Origin: J089 sp964535735
GTDB lineage: Bacteria; Fidelibacterota; Marinisomatia; Marinisomatales; J089
Assembly: GCA_964535735.1 (NCBI GenBank)
Contig: CAZHTM010000003.1
Span: forward strand, 29,387-93,386
Direction: 5' to 3'
Length of the DNA stretch: 64,000 bases
The notes under the pieces were generated by a model. That model did no database searches. It saw nothing but the letters and a program-made list of their open reading frames with translations, and was not told the DNA's origin. Shown one piece after another: positions 33,586-42,384 of this stretch (its first letter is position 1; each line of letters starts with the position of its first letter). The position numbers and the translations under genes are program-made.

Positions 33586-34773
33586 ATGAAATCAAATCTA
33601 TTTGACTATTCACCCGTGTTAAATGACATTAAATCCGAAGGACTTTACAAAGACGAACGCACCATCACCACGCCCCAGGGTGCTCAAATCAGTACCGTGG
33701 AGGGCGGGGAAGTCTTGAATTTCTGCGCCAACAATTACTTGGGTTTAGCCAATCATCCCCACATCATCCAGGCCGCCAAAGATGCGCTGGACACCTATGG
33801 TTTCGGTCTGGCGTCGGTCCGGTTTATTTGCGGCACCCAGGATTTGCATAAACAATTGGAAGCGGCCATCGCCCAATTCTTAGGGAAAGATGATGCCATC
33901 CTATACACCAGTTGTTTTGATGCCAATGGCGGGCTGTTCGAAACATTATTGGGGCCCGAAGATGCCATTATCAGCGATGCCTTGAATCATGCATCGATTA
34001 TTGATGGGATACGCCTGTGCAAGGCCCGGCGTTTTCGTTATGCCCATGCGGACATGGCCGACCTGGAAAAACAACTGCAGGAGGCTCAATCGGCGCAAAA
34101 ACGGATGATCATGACCGACGGCGTTTTCAGTATGGATGGCGACATCGCTAAACTGGATGAAATCGTCGCCCTGGCCGAACGGTATAACGCCCTGGTGGCG
34201 GTGGATGATTCCCATGCTACTGGATTTGTGGGCGCCACGGGACGCGGGTCCGCGGAGTATCGGGGCGTCTTGGACAAAATCGATATCATCACGTCCACCT
34301 TGGGGAAAGCCCTCGGCGGCGCTTCCGGCGGGTTCACCACCGGACGTCAGGATATCATCGATCTCCTTCGTCAGCGTTCCCGGCCCTATCTGTTTTCCAA
34401 TACCGTGGCTCCGGCCATTGTGGCGGCGGGACTGAAAGTTTTTGAAATGCTGTCCGCCACCACGGAACTCCGAGACCGTCTTGAAGCCAACACCCGTTAC
34501 TTCCGTGAAAAAATGGAAGCGGCGGGGTTTGACATCAAGCCCGGGGTCCATCCCATTGTTCCCATCATGCTGTACGACGCCCGACTGGCTCAAACCATGG
34601 CAGCCCGTTTACTGGAGAAAGGAATTTATGTCATTGGATTCTTTTATCCCGTGGTTCCCAAGGGAGAAGCCCGGATTCGGGTTCAGATCAGCGCCGCCCA
34701 TGAACGCAGTCATTTGGACAAAGCGATTCAGGCCTTTACCGAGGTGGGGCGTGAATTGGGCGTGATGAAATAG
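33586..34773 (+). CDS. kbl: 2-amino-3-ketobutyrate CoA ligase (glycine C-acetyltransferase)
   Basis: PLP enzyme cleaving the Tdh product with CoA into glycine and acetyl-CoA. 395 residues from ATG 33586, which has GGAAGG 5-6 bases upstream; an in-frame TTG at 33571 is the less likely start. Hallmarks: FCANNYLGLANHP, VDDSHATGF, and the PLP lysine in TSTLGKALGGASGG. Forms an operon with tdh. Confidence 0.96.
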   Translation: MKSNLFDYSPVLNDIKSEGLYKDERTITTPQGAQISTVEGGEVLNFCANNYLGLANHPHIIQAAKDALDTYGFGLASVRFICGTQDLHKQLEAAIAQFLGKDDAILYTSCFDANGGLFETLLGPEDAIISDALNHASIIDGIRLCKARRFRYAHADMADLEKQLQEAQSAQKRMIMTDGVFSMDGDIAKLDEIVALAERYNALVAVDDSHATGFVGATGRGSAEYRGVLDKIDIITSTLGKALGGASGGFTTGRQDIIDLLRQRSRPYLFSNTVAPAIVAAGLKVFEMLSATTELRDRLEANTRYFREKMEAAGFDIKPGVHPIVPIMLYDARLAQTMAARLLEKGIYVIGFFYPVVPKGEARIRVQISAAHERSHLDKAIQAFTEVGRELGVMK

Positions 34774-34802
34774 GCTGTCCTCATTCGACGAGTATCTCCT
34801 AG

Positions 34803-34910
34803 TTAAATAACGAAATTGACGAAAATTACCAGGTCGTTCGATGACCAGAAGGCTTGAGGTGTCCCTCCCCAGGAATAAAATAATTTGGGAATCGCAATTG
34901 CTGTTCTTTC
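34803..34910 (-). repeat. Candidate dispersed repeat (the 'LKPSGHRTTW' class)
   Basis: On the minus strand this gene-free gap holds a stretch whose one frame reads GEGHLKPSGHRTTW (codons at 34858-34829). I recall this peptide as a frequent false C-terminus in annotated short ORFs of many bacteria, which points to a dispersed intergenic repeat, not a gene. The rest of the 34774-34986 gap before secD shows no recognisable feature. Confidence 0.35.
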
Positions 34911-34986
34911 TAAATCGTTTGACACCTCATCGAACCACAGGGTAAATTCGCTGCGCTTTTTTTTAACCATCTCAGACCATTCATCC

Positions 34987-36900
34987 ATGAACAAAACACT
35001 AACACCCCGCTACATCATCATCGGCATCGTTTTCGCCTGGGCCATCTACTCTCTATGGCCGACGGTAGCGTACCACAACCTTTCAGACGAGGAAAAGGAA
35101 GCTCGGCGTGAGGCCGGCACCCTTAAGGACCTGGAGAACAAAGTAATTCGCCAGGGACTGGATTTGAAAGGCGGTATGTACATCGCCCTGGAAGTGGATT
35201 TACCCACTCTGATGATCAATTTGGCCGCCAATCGCGACGCGAAATTTGATCGGGCCCTTAAAGAGGTCAAGAAGGAACTGAAAACCTCCCAGGAAGATTT
35301 TTTCACCATCTTCAAGAATGCCATCGATCGCCACAAATTGCGCCTGCCTCGCTATTACCACGAATATGGCGCCAGTAAGGACGATATTCTGGCGGCCTTG
35401 GAACAAGAAGCGGACGATGCGATCAACCGGGTGTTGGAAATTCTTCAAAACCGGGTGGATCAGTTTGGTGTGTCGGAACCCACGATTCAGAAACAGGGAA
35501 ACCACCGCGTCATTGTTGAACTGGCGGGAATCAAGGATCCGGAACGGGCCCGAGGCCTGCTCCAGAGTACCGCATTGCTGGAGTTCTACATCGTAAAGGA
35601 CCCGGAATTAACCAATGAATTGCTGGTCCGCATTGATAAAATCGTCAAAGGGACTGAGGATCTAGAAGAGTTAGCGGATGTTGACACTACCGGGACAGCC
35701 CAGGAAAAAGAGACCAAGGTCAGCGAAGACAAAACGATCTCGGTAAGCGAGTTGTTCGGAGAAGCTGAAGAGACGACAGCTGATACTGCTCAGGACACGT
35801 CCGTGGTGGTGGATCAGCGCCTGTTTGAAGATCGACCCTTTTCGGCCCTTCTGCGGAATCTGGGACGGACCATCGGCGTACCGGAAAAGAATATGTATGC
35901 CGTGAAAAAGATTCTGGCTTTGCCGGAAGTCCAGGCCCGTTTACAGGCGGATGACGGCCAATTTTTGTTTGGTAATAAAGCCAATGTGTACACCACTCCG
36001 GAAGGTGTAGAAGAAAAAATCTATCCCCTATATTATCTGAAAAGAAATCCGGAATTGAGTGGTGGTGTTATTGAAGATGCGAAAGCCCGGTTGGGATCTT
36101 CCGCCAGCAATAGTTCCGGACAACCCATCGTTTTGTTGAGTATGAATACGGAAGGCGCTCGCCAATGGGCCCGGGTAACCGGCGCTAATGTGGGGCGTGA
36201 AGTGGCCATTGTCCTAGATAAAAAGGTTCGAATGGCGCCAACCATTCGTGAGAAAATTTCCGGCGGAGGTACCCAGATCGAAGGATTTGCCAACATGCAG
36301 GAAGCTAAGGATATTGCCATTGTACTCCGGGCCGGTGCTCTCCCTGCTCCCGTGAAAATTATTGAAGAACGAATTGTAGGCCCTTCCTTAGGTGCCGACT
36401 CGATTCGTGAAGGCACTTTTTCCGTTATATTCGGTTTGACGTTGGTTGTCTTGTTTGTCCTGGTCTATTATAAATGGTCCGGTGCCGTTGCGGATTTAGC
36501 TTTGTTATGGAATTTGATGCTGGTTTTAGCTATCCTGGCGTCGCTCAAAGCCACTCTCACCCTACCGGGAATTGCGGGTCTTATTTTGACGGTGGGTATG
36601 TCCATCGACGCCAATGTAATTATTTTTGAACGAATACGGGAAGAATTGCGGAAAGGGAAGACGCCCCGCGCCGCTGTCGACGCGGGCTACTCCAACGCCT
36701 TGTCAACCATCATCGATGCAAATGTTACGACACTTATTGCGGCGTTGGTCCTCTATCAATTTGGAACGGGTCCTGTGCGTGGATTCGCCACCGTCCTTTT
36801 CTGGGGAATTGTCATTAGTATGTTTACCGCTATATTCGTTACCCGGACCGTCTTCAATACCTTTATCAACCGAAAAGGCGTTAAAAGGTTAAGCATATGA
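34987..36900 (+). CDS. secD: Protein translocase subunit SecD
   Basis: Membrane protein that uses the proton gradient to pull secreted proteins from SecYEG. 637 residues from ATG 34987 (MNKTLTPRYIIIG); earlier in-frame starts would add an unlikely leader. Features: first membrane helix, GLDLKGGMYIALEVD (P1 head), NRVDQFGVSEPTIQKQG, an acidic low-complexity insert (about residues 222-265), SGGVIEDAKARLGS, then five membrane helices with TVGMSIDANVIIFERIREELR. No ribosome-binding site is evident. Overlaps secF by 4 bases. Confidence 0.97.
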   Translation: MNKTLTPRYIIIGIVFAWAIYSLWPTVAYHNLSDEEKEARREAGTLKDLENKVIRQGLDLKGGMYIALEVDLPTLMINLAANRDAKFDRALKEVKKELKTSQEDFFTIFKNAIDRHKLRLPRYYHEYGASKDDILAALEQEADDAINRVLEILQNRVDQFGVSEPTIQKQGNHRVIVELAGIKDPERARGLLQSTALLEFYIVKDPELTNELLVRIDKIVKGTEDLEELADVDTTGTAQEKETKVSEDKTISVSELFGEAEETTADTAQDTSVVVDQRLFEDRPFSALLRNLGRTIGVPEKNMYAVKKILALPEVQARLQADDGQFLFGNKANVYTTPEGVEEKIYPLYYLKRNPELSGGVIEDAKARLGSSASNSSGQPIVLLSMNTEGARQWARVTGANVGREVAIVLDKKVRMAPTIREKISGGGTQIEGFANMQEAKDIAIVLRAGALPAPVKIIEERIVGPSLGADSIREGTFSVIFGLTLVVLFVLVYYKWSGAVADLALLWNLMLVLAILASLKATLTLPGIAGLILTVGMSIDANVIIFERIREELRKGKTPRAAVDAGYSNALSTIIDANVTTLIAALVLYQFGTGPVRGFATVLFWGIVISMFTAIFVTRTVFNTFINRKGVKRLSI

Positions 36901-37826
36901 GATTTCTGAAAAAGACATACATTGATTTTATGGCCCAGAAGCGGGCGGCGCTCTCCCTTTCTGGAGCTTTAATCCTGGCAGGTATTCTGTCCCTGGCCAT
37001 GAATGGCGGACCTAAACTCAGTATTGATTTTAAAGGGGGAATGCTGGTTGCTGTCCAGTTTAATGACCCCATTGAAGTCGCCCCCATTCGTGACGCTTTA
37101 GCGCACACCGATGTCAACGGACAAACTTTTGATTTCAGTGATGCGGAAATAAAACATTTCGGTTCCCCGTCCACGATCAGTATCCGGATCGCGGCCATGG
37201 AAAATGAACCGGACGATTTGGCCCATTATGTGGTTCAGTACTTGTATAATTCATTCCCGGATCATGTTCCGGACGATCCCAATGATTTTATGCTGACTAC
37301 CGAAAAAGTGGGTCCGAAAATTGGAGCCGAATTGAGTGGAAAAGCCGTAATGGCTATTGTCTCGGCTTTGCTACTCATTTTGATTTACATCTCCATCCGG
37401 TTTGAATTCAAGTTTGCCGTGGGAGCCATTGCCGCCCTGATTCACGATGTTCTCATCACGTTGGGATTATTCTCGATCCTGGACTACGAAATATCCTTAT
37501 CCATCATTGCCGCCTTCTTGACAATTGTAGGATATTCGTTAAACGATACCATCGTTATTTTCGACCGGATTCGTGAAAATTTGAAAGCCCGGAAACGGGA
37601 ATCCTACAGTGCTGTGATTAACACCAGTATCAATCAATCCTTGAGCCGAACCATCATTACATCCCTAACCACCTTTTTTGTCGTCCTGGTGCTGTGGATT
37701 TCAGGTGGGGAAGTCATTCACAATTTTGCCTTTGCCATGATTGTGGGTGTTATTGTAGGTACTTACTCCAGCATCTATATCGCCAGCACGATTGTGGAAT
37801 GGATGCACCTCCGTCAAAAGACGTAA
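36897..37826 (+). CDS. secF: Protein translocase subunit SecF
   Basis: Partner of SecD. 309 residues: one helix, periplasmic domain beginning LSIDFKGGMLVAVQF, and five helices with IVGYSLNDTIVIFDRIRENLK. The ATGA overlap with secD shows translational coupling. A hairpin at 37855-37879 follows. Confidence 0.97.
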   Translation: MRFLKKTYIDFMAQKRAALSLSGALILAGILSLAMNGGPKLSIDFKGGMLVAVQFNDPIEVAPIRDALAHTDVNGQTFDFSDAEIKHFGSPSTISIRIAAMENEPDDLAHYVVQYLYNSFPDHVPDDPNDFMLTTEKVGPKIGAELSGKAVMAIVSALLLILIYISIRFEFKFAVGAIAALIHDVLITLGLFSILDYEISLSIIAAFLTIVGYSLNDTIVIFDRIRENLKARKRESYSAVINTSINQSLSRTIITSLTTFFVVLVLWISGGEVIHNFAFAMIVGVIVGTYSSIYIASTIVEWMHLRQKT

Positions 37827-37854
37827 TTTTCATTCACCTTACATAATTCATTCC

Positions 37855-37879
37855 GAGCCTCCTGCATTTCAGGAGGCTC
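37855..37879 (+). promoter_or_regulatory. Hairpin that covers the EamA ribosome-binding site
   Basis: Perfect 10-bp stem GAGCCTCCTG / CAGGAGGCTC with a CATTT loop. The 3' arm includes AGGAGG (37871-37876), the only good ribosome-binding site for the ATG at 37888. The hairpin could terminate or stabilise the secDF message and, if transcription continues, would hide that site. No T tract follows, which argues against a simple terminator. Confidence 0.6.
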
Positions 37880-37887
37880 CGTGTTTC

Positions 37888-38757
37888 ATGCGTGCCAAAC
37901 TCCCAATCCTCTATGGTCTACTTTCCCTGATTTGGGGTACGACTTGGCTGGCAATCAAAGTCAGTCTCAATGAAGGAATGCCTCCTTTTCTAGGGGCCGG
38001 TATCCGATTTTTAATAGCGGGCATTATCCTCTGGGCCTTGGTGTGGATGCGGAAAGAATCCCTTCCCCGCTCTCCAATAGCTATCCGCCTTTATTTGCTC
38101 TATGGTGTGATCAATTTTGGCGTTAGCTATGCCCTGACCTACTGGGCTACCCAATACGTTTATTCCAACCTATCCTCACTTGTGTGGGCCGGGTATCCCA
38201 TTACCGTATCACTTTTGGCGCACTGGACTCTAAAAACAGAACGACTGACAAAGAAAAAATTGATCAGTATTGTCCTTGGGTCCCTCGGTGTGGTGCTCAT
38301 CATCACTCAAAGTGGTAGTCTAGGCGGCGATCGGGTTACGCTGGGACTTCTTCTTTTAATCGTTTCTGTGATTCTGGCGTCATTCCCGGCAGTATATTTA
38401 AAAAAACACCATACAGCCATTAACACTCTGCAACTCAATACCGTCTCTCAGACGATAGCGGGTTTTTTACTTTTGATCGTGAGTTTAATCTTCGAGCGAG
38501 GAGCCCATATCCCTTTAACGACGCTCAATTTACTCGCCACCGGATATTTGGCTGTGTTTGGTTCCGTTATCACCTGGCTAATCTATTTCTGGCTGTTCTC
38601 TCACTTGTCTGTGGTGCGGATTGCCTATGTGGCATTATTCCCTCCGGTGATTGCTACCGGGTTGGGTTGGATTCTCCTGGGTGAACAATTGACGCCTTTG
38701 ATGATTGTGGGCGGCTTCCTGGTTGTAGTGGGGGGAACATGGATCAATCGATCCTAA
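37888..38757 (+). CDS. EamA/DMT-superfamily transporter
   Basis: 290 residues from ATG 37888 with about ten membrane helices in two EamA halves: LLSLIWGTTWLAIKVSLNEGMPPFL... and the second half starting near LGLLLLIVSVILASFPAVYLKK, ending in LGWILLGEQLTPLMIVGGFLVVVGG. Exports metabolites or amino acids in characterised relatives; substrate unknown here. In-frame upstream starts overlap secF and are unlikely. Confidence 0.9.
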   Translation: MRAKLPILYGLLSLIWGTTWLAIKVSLNEGMPPFLGAGIRFLIAGIILWALVWMRKESLPRSPIAIRLYLLYGVINFGVSYALTYWATQYVYSNLSSLVWAGYPITVSLLAHWTLKTERLTKKKLISIVLGSLGVVLIITQSGSLGGDRVTLGLLLLIVSVILASFPAVYLKKHHTAINTLQLNTVSQTIAGFLLLIVSLIFERGAHIPLTTLNLLATGYLAVFGSVITWLIYFWLFSHLSVVRIAYVALFPPVIATGLGWILLGEQLTPLMIVGGFLVVVGGTWINRS

Positions 38758-38821
38758 ACAGAGCTTTAGGAAATTGTTTTGAATGCCCCTATATTATTTT
38801 GTTTTATGACCGAAACTAACG

Positions 38822-39316
38822 ATGATAAAATACACTACGCACACTACCCCAATCGGGTCGTTGGTTCTAGCCGAAACAGACCAAGGACTCTGCCGGATTT
38901 TATTTCCTGATGAACAACCAGCGGAAGTATTGTTAGCACAGGACTTTCAAACCGAGACCATTAAACAAGATCCACGAACCGGCGAAGCTGCCCGCAGCCA
39001 ACTGGACGAGTATTTTTCCGGTCGTCGCACCACCTTTGACTTGTCGTTGGATCTACAAACCACACCGTTTTTCAAACGGGTTCTCCAGGCCGTATCGGAG
39101 ATTCCATATGGAGAAATATCCACCTACGGTGACATCGCTAAAAAAATCGGCAATCCTCGTGCCGTACGAGCTGTAGGTGCCGCTAATGCCCGGAATCCCA
39201 TTCCCATTATAATTCCCTGCCACCGGGTCCTGGGAAAAGGTGGACAGCTTACGGGCTACGGGGGTGGCCTGGATCGGAAACAATATCTATTAACTCTAGA
39301 ACAGAAACATCGATAA
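38822..39316 (+). CDS. ogt: Methylated-DNA-protein-cysteine methyltransferase
   Basis: Suicide repair protein removing O6-alkyl groups from guanine. 164 residues with the acceptor C133 in IPCHRVLGKGG, the DNA-binding helix RAVGAANARNP and the finger YGEISTYGDIAKKIG. Length matches Ogt-type single-domain enzymes (no AraC-like Ada domain). Confidence 0.95.
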   Translation: MIKYTTHTTPIGSLVLAETDQGLCRILFPDEQPAEVLLAQDFQTETIKQDPRTGEAARSQLDEYFSGRRTTFDLSLDLQTTPFFKRVLQAVSEIPYGEISTYGDIAKKIGNPRAVRAVGAANARNPIPIIIPCHRVLGKGGQLTGYGGGLDRKQYLLTLEQKHR

Positions 39317-39325
39317 ACATTTTAT

Positions 39326-39922
39326 ATGAATCACATTGCCATTCACCTTCGTCGAACATTTTTTGCGGGGCTTCTGGCCATCGCCCCAATAGCCTTAACG
39401 ATCTATATTCTGAAGATCGTCTTTGCAATTCTGGATAAACCTACCGCCACGCTACTGCGTCGCATCGGCATCGAAATTCCCGGTCTGGGCATTTTAATCA
39501 CGCTTGTGTCGGTTTATCTGCTGGGAATGTTCGTCACCAATGTACTGGGACGTAAATTTTTCGGATGGGGAGAACGAATTCTCACGGCTATTCCCATTGT
39601 GAACCCCATCTACAAAACCATCAAACAAATCACCCAAGCGTTTTCAGGAGGCACCAGCCGGAATTTTCGATCCGTTGTTTATATCGAATATCCCCGCAAA
39701 GAAACCTGGACCCTGGCATTTGTAACCGGCGAAAGCGTCAACGCGGACAATCAGGAGTTTTTCCACCTATTTGTCCCCACCACCCCAAACCCTACATCCG
39801 GATTTTTTATTATGCTTCCTAAAAAGGATTCCATTCCGGCTCAGATGGATGTGGAAGAAGGATTAAAAGCCATCATCAGCGGTGGCATGTTGGCACCCAA
39901 ACGACATGAGGTTCATTCTTAA
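39326..39922 (+). CDS. DUF502 family membrane protein
   Basis: 198 residues with two membrane segments near the N-terminus (TFFAGLLAIAPIALTIYILKIVF and PGLGILITLVSVYLLGMFVTNVL) and a soluble domain with IPIVNPIYKTIKQITQAF and LFVPTTPNPTSGFFIMLPK, the hallmark of DUF502. Function unknown in bacteria; plant relatives are linked to membrane trafficking. It sits 9 bases after ogt and 15 before the fatty acid kinase gene. Confidence 0.9.
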   Translation: MNHIAIHLRRTFFAGLLAIAPIALTIYILKIVFAILDKPTATLLRRIGIEIPGLGILITLVSVYLLGMFVTNVLGRKFFGWGERILTAIPIVNPIYKTIKQITQAFSGGTSRNFRSVVYIEYPRKETWTLAFVTGESVNADNQEFFHLFVPTTPNPTSGFFIMLPKKDSIPAQMDVEEGLKAIISGGMLAPKRHEVHS

Positions 39923-39937
39923 GTAGAGGGTTTTTCC

Positions 39938-41725
39938 ATGGCTATTGAATACCTGGACGGCGTTCGCCTTTATCGCACATTGACCGCAGGAATTCGACGG
40001 GTAGTCTCCCGAGAAGAATATTTGAATAAAATTAACGTGTTTCCAGTACCGGACAGCGATACGGGAACCAATATGGCGTTTACCTTAACCACGATCGAAG
40101 AAAAAATCAGTTCTCAAGTTCATTCCAATATTGACGACATGATGGCCGCGGTGGCCGATGCCGCATTAGATGGAGCTCGGGGCAATTCCGGAGCAATTTT
40201 GGCTCAGTTTCTGGTAGGATTTTCCGAAGGTATTCGAAACCGAATGCATTTGAATGTCCAACAATTTGCCGAAGCAGTACAGACCGCTAAATCATTTGCC
40301 TACCAGGCGTTGGTTCAACCACAGGAAGGAACGATTCTTACGGTATTAGCAGAATGGGCCGATCAAATTCATTCCCTGAGTCAGCGATTCTCTGATTTTC
40401 GGATGGTTCTGAAGGAAGCCCTGGAACGGGCCCGAACCGCCCTGAAAGCGACCCCCGAACAATTGGAAGTATTGGCCAAAGCTGGAGTTGTCGATGCCGG
40501 TGCTCAAGGATTTGTAGACCTCCTGGAAGGGATTCAGGACTACATTGAACGAGGAATTCTAGATGCAGCATCCAGGCTATCCCGTTCGGAGAAAAAGGCG
40601 ACCGTAAAATCCAAGTCAGTGGATTACCAATTCTGTACCGAGTGTCTGATTCTTGGTGAAAAAATCAATCGTCCGGAACTCATGGCGCATTTAAATGAAC
40701 TGGGCGATAGTATTGTTATCGCCGGAACCAAAACCAAAGCGAAAGTGCATCTTCACACAAATCAGCCCCGGGAAGCGTTTGAAATTTGTGGACGATATGG
40801 CCATGTCACTGGTGAAAAAGTAGATGACATGCGAAAGCAACATAAAGACGCCTATGAAAAGCAGGCTGCAATTGCGCTGGTGGTGGATTCAACATCGGAC
40901 TTGCCGGAAGAGTTAATTGATCGCTACAATATCCATGTCGTTCCCGTTAGACTCAATTTCGGTGAAAATCATTACGTGGATCGCGTCACCTTTTCCATTG
41001 ATGAGTTCTGGAAAGAATTACGCACCAATCCCGCCCATCCGCAAACGTCGCAACCGTCTCCAGGAGATTTTCGCCGACAATATCAATTCTTAAGCGCGCA
41101 TTTCGCTTCCGCAATTTCCATCCATCTGCCACAAAAACTCAGCGGTACGTACCAGTCCGCCCAGACCGCCAGTCAGTCGCTACCCCATTTTCCCGTTGGA
41201 TTAATTGACGCCAACAGCCTGTCCCTGGGCATCGGAATGATTGCCTTGCGGGCAGCCGAAGCCATCGATGCGGGTAAGGAGTACGATGAGGTGATCCGTA
41301 TTATCCAGCAGGCGGTGGAGTCCACATCGATCTATTTTCTCTTAGATACCCTGGAATACGTCGTCCGGGGAGGACGGTTACCCCGGTCAAAACAACGAGT
41401 GGCGGATTTCTTACGGTTGAATCCTATTCTTACTGTTTCCCCGGAAGGCGCCCTGGTTCCTGCCGGTAAACTGTGGGGTCGCCGAAACCGGGTGGAACGA
41501 CTCTATCGGTTTTTAAAGAAACATATTCCGGAAGGCCGTTCGTACCGTATTGGGGTCATCCATGGTGACTGCCCTGAAGATGCGGAAGCGCTGCGAGCTC
41601 TTTTCCGAAACGATTTACCAGATGATCAAATATTTATCTCAACCATAGGTCCGGCCCTGGGAGTGCATGCCGGTCCGGGCGTTCTGGGCGCCGCCATTCA
41701 ATTATGGGAGGACAACGAGCAGTGA
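39938..41725 (+). CDS. Fused fatty acid kinase: FakA-like (DhaL/DAK) N-terminus + DegV/FakB-like C-terminus
   Basis: 595 residues. Residues 1 to about 300 match FakA: the nucleotide/magnesium loop NVFPVPDSDTGTNM (D39, D41), DGARGNSGAI, AGVVDAGAQG, then the second FakA domain with QFCTECLILGE and KVHLHTNQP. From about 308 a DegV/FakB fold begins (ALVVDSTSDLPEELIDRY), with HLPQKLSGTYQSA and DANSLSLGIGM, which bind a fatty acid in FakB. In S. aureus FakA phosphorylates a FakB-bound fatty acid to acyl-phosphate; here both appear in one chain, without FakA's extra C-terminal domain. GAGGG precedes the ATG. plsY, which uses acyl-phosphate, overlaps its end by 4 bases. Confidence 0.88.
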   Translation: MAIEYLDGVRLYRTLTAGIRRVVSREEYLNKINVFPVPDSDTGTNMAFTLTTIEEKISSQVHSNIDDMMAAVADAALDGARGNSGAILAQFLVGFSEGIRNRMHLNVQQFAEAVQTAKSFAYQALVQPQEGTILTVLAEWADQIHSLSQRFSDFRMVLKEALERARTALKATPEQLEVLAKAGVVDAGAQGFVDLLEGIQDYIERGILDAASRLSRSEKKATVKSKSVDYQFCTECLILGEKINRPELMAHLNELGDSIVIAGTKTKAKVHLHTNQPREAFEICGRYGHVTGEKVDDMRKQHKDAYEKQAAIALVVDSTSDLPEELIDRYNIHVVPVRLNFGENHYVDRVTFSIDEFWKELRTNPAHPQTSQPSPGDFRRQYQFLSAHFASAISIHLPQKLSGTYQSAQTASQSLPHFPVGLIDANSLSLGIGMIALRAAEAIDAGKEYDEVIRIIQQAVESTSIYFLLDTLEYVVRGGRLPRSKQRVADFLRLNPILTVSPEGALVPAGKLWGRRNRVERLYRFLKKHIPEGRSYRIGVIHGDCPEDAEALRALFRNDLPDDQIFISTIGPALGVHAGPGVLGAAIQLWEDNEQ

Positions 41726-42384
41726 TTGAACTACTTACACTTTTCGGATTGCTTTTTTTTAGTTACTTAACCGGATCTTTTCCCACCAGCATAGTCGTTG
41801 GGAAAGTGACCCGTGGTATCGACATTCGGGAGCATGGGAGTGGAAATGCCGGTGGAACCAATGTCTTTCGCGTCCTGGGGTGGAAACCAGCCCTGGTGGT
41901 CGTCGTGGTAGATATATTTAAAGGGTGGTTGCCTGTGAGTATTTACGCTACCCAGTTTTTCAGTCAGCAACCCATTGGTGATTTGGGCGTTCTTCAATTA
42001 CTATGCGGATTTTCCGCCGTTCTGGGACATACCTATACCATTTTTGCCGGGTTTAAAGGTGGGAAAGGCGTTGGAACACTGGCCGGTATGTTGTTGGGAT
42101 TATTTCCGGTAGTGTTTCCTCTCTGTCTCGGTGTCTTCGTTCTGGTTTTAATGTCCACCGGGTATGTTTCCGTAAGTTCCATGTCAGCCGCCATATCGCT
42201 TCCCGTCTTTCTCCTGCTGCTTCCCCCGTTGACGGGTATGGAATCAGCTCCCATGTCTTTACTGGTATTCAGCCTCCTGATCCCCTGGTTTATTATTTAC
42301 ACCCACCGGAGCAATATCAGTCGGCTGCGAGCCGGTACGGAAAACCGATTTGAAAAGGCGATGGTATTTCGAAAGAAGCGTTAA
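41722..42384 (+). CDS. plsY: Acyl-phosphate:glycerol-3-phosphate acyltransferase
   Basis: Membrane enzyme that makes lysophosphatidic acid from acyl-phosphate, the first acylation of phospholipid synthesis. 220 residues, several membrane helices; motifs REHGSGNAGGTNVFRVLGW and FAGFKGGKGVGTLAG are diagnostic. I chose GTG 41722, which overlaps the preceding stop (GTGA) and has GGGAGGA 9 bases upstream; an in-frame ATG at 41704 would lie on that site. Its 3' end overlaps the convergent Omp85 gene by 4 bases. Confidence 0.95.
   Translation: MIELLTLFGLLFFSYLTGSFPTSIVVGKVTRGIDIREHGSGNAGGTNVFRVLGWKPALVVVVVDIFKGWLPVSIYATQFFSQQPIGDLGVLQLLCGFSAVLGHTYTIFAGFKGGKGVGTLAGMLLGLFPVVFPLCLGVFVLVLMSTGYVSVSSMSAAISLPVFLLLLPPLTGMESAPMSLLVFSLLIPWFIIYTHRSNISRLRAGTENRFEKAMVFRKKR

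Noticed and set aside
34803..34994. 63-codon minus-strand frame before secD
   Set aside because: Better explained by the dispersed repeat; overlaps the secD start and has no family likeness.
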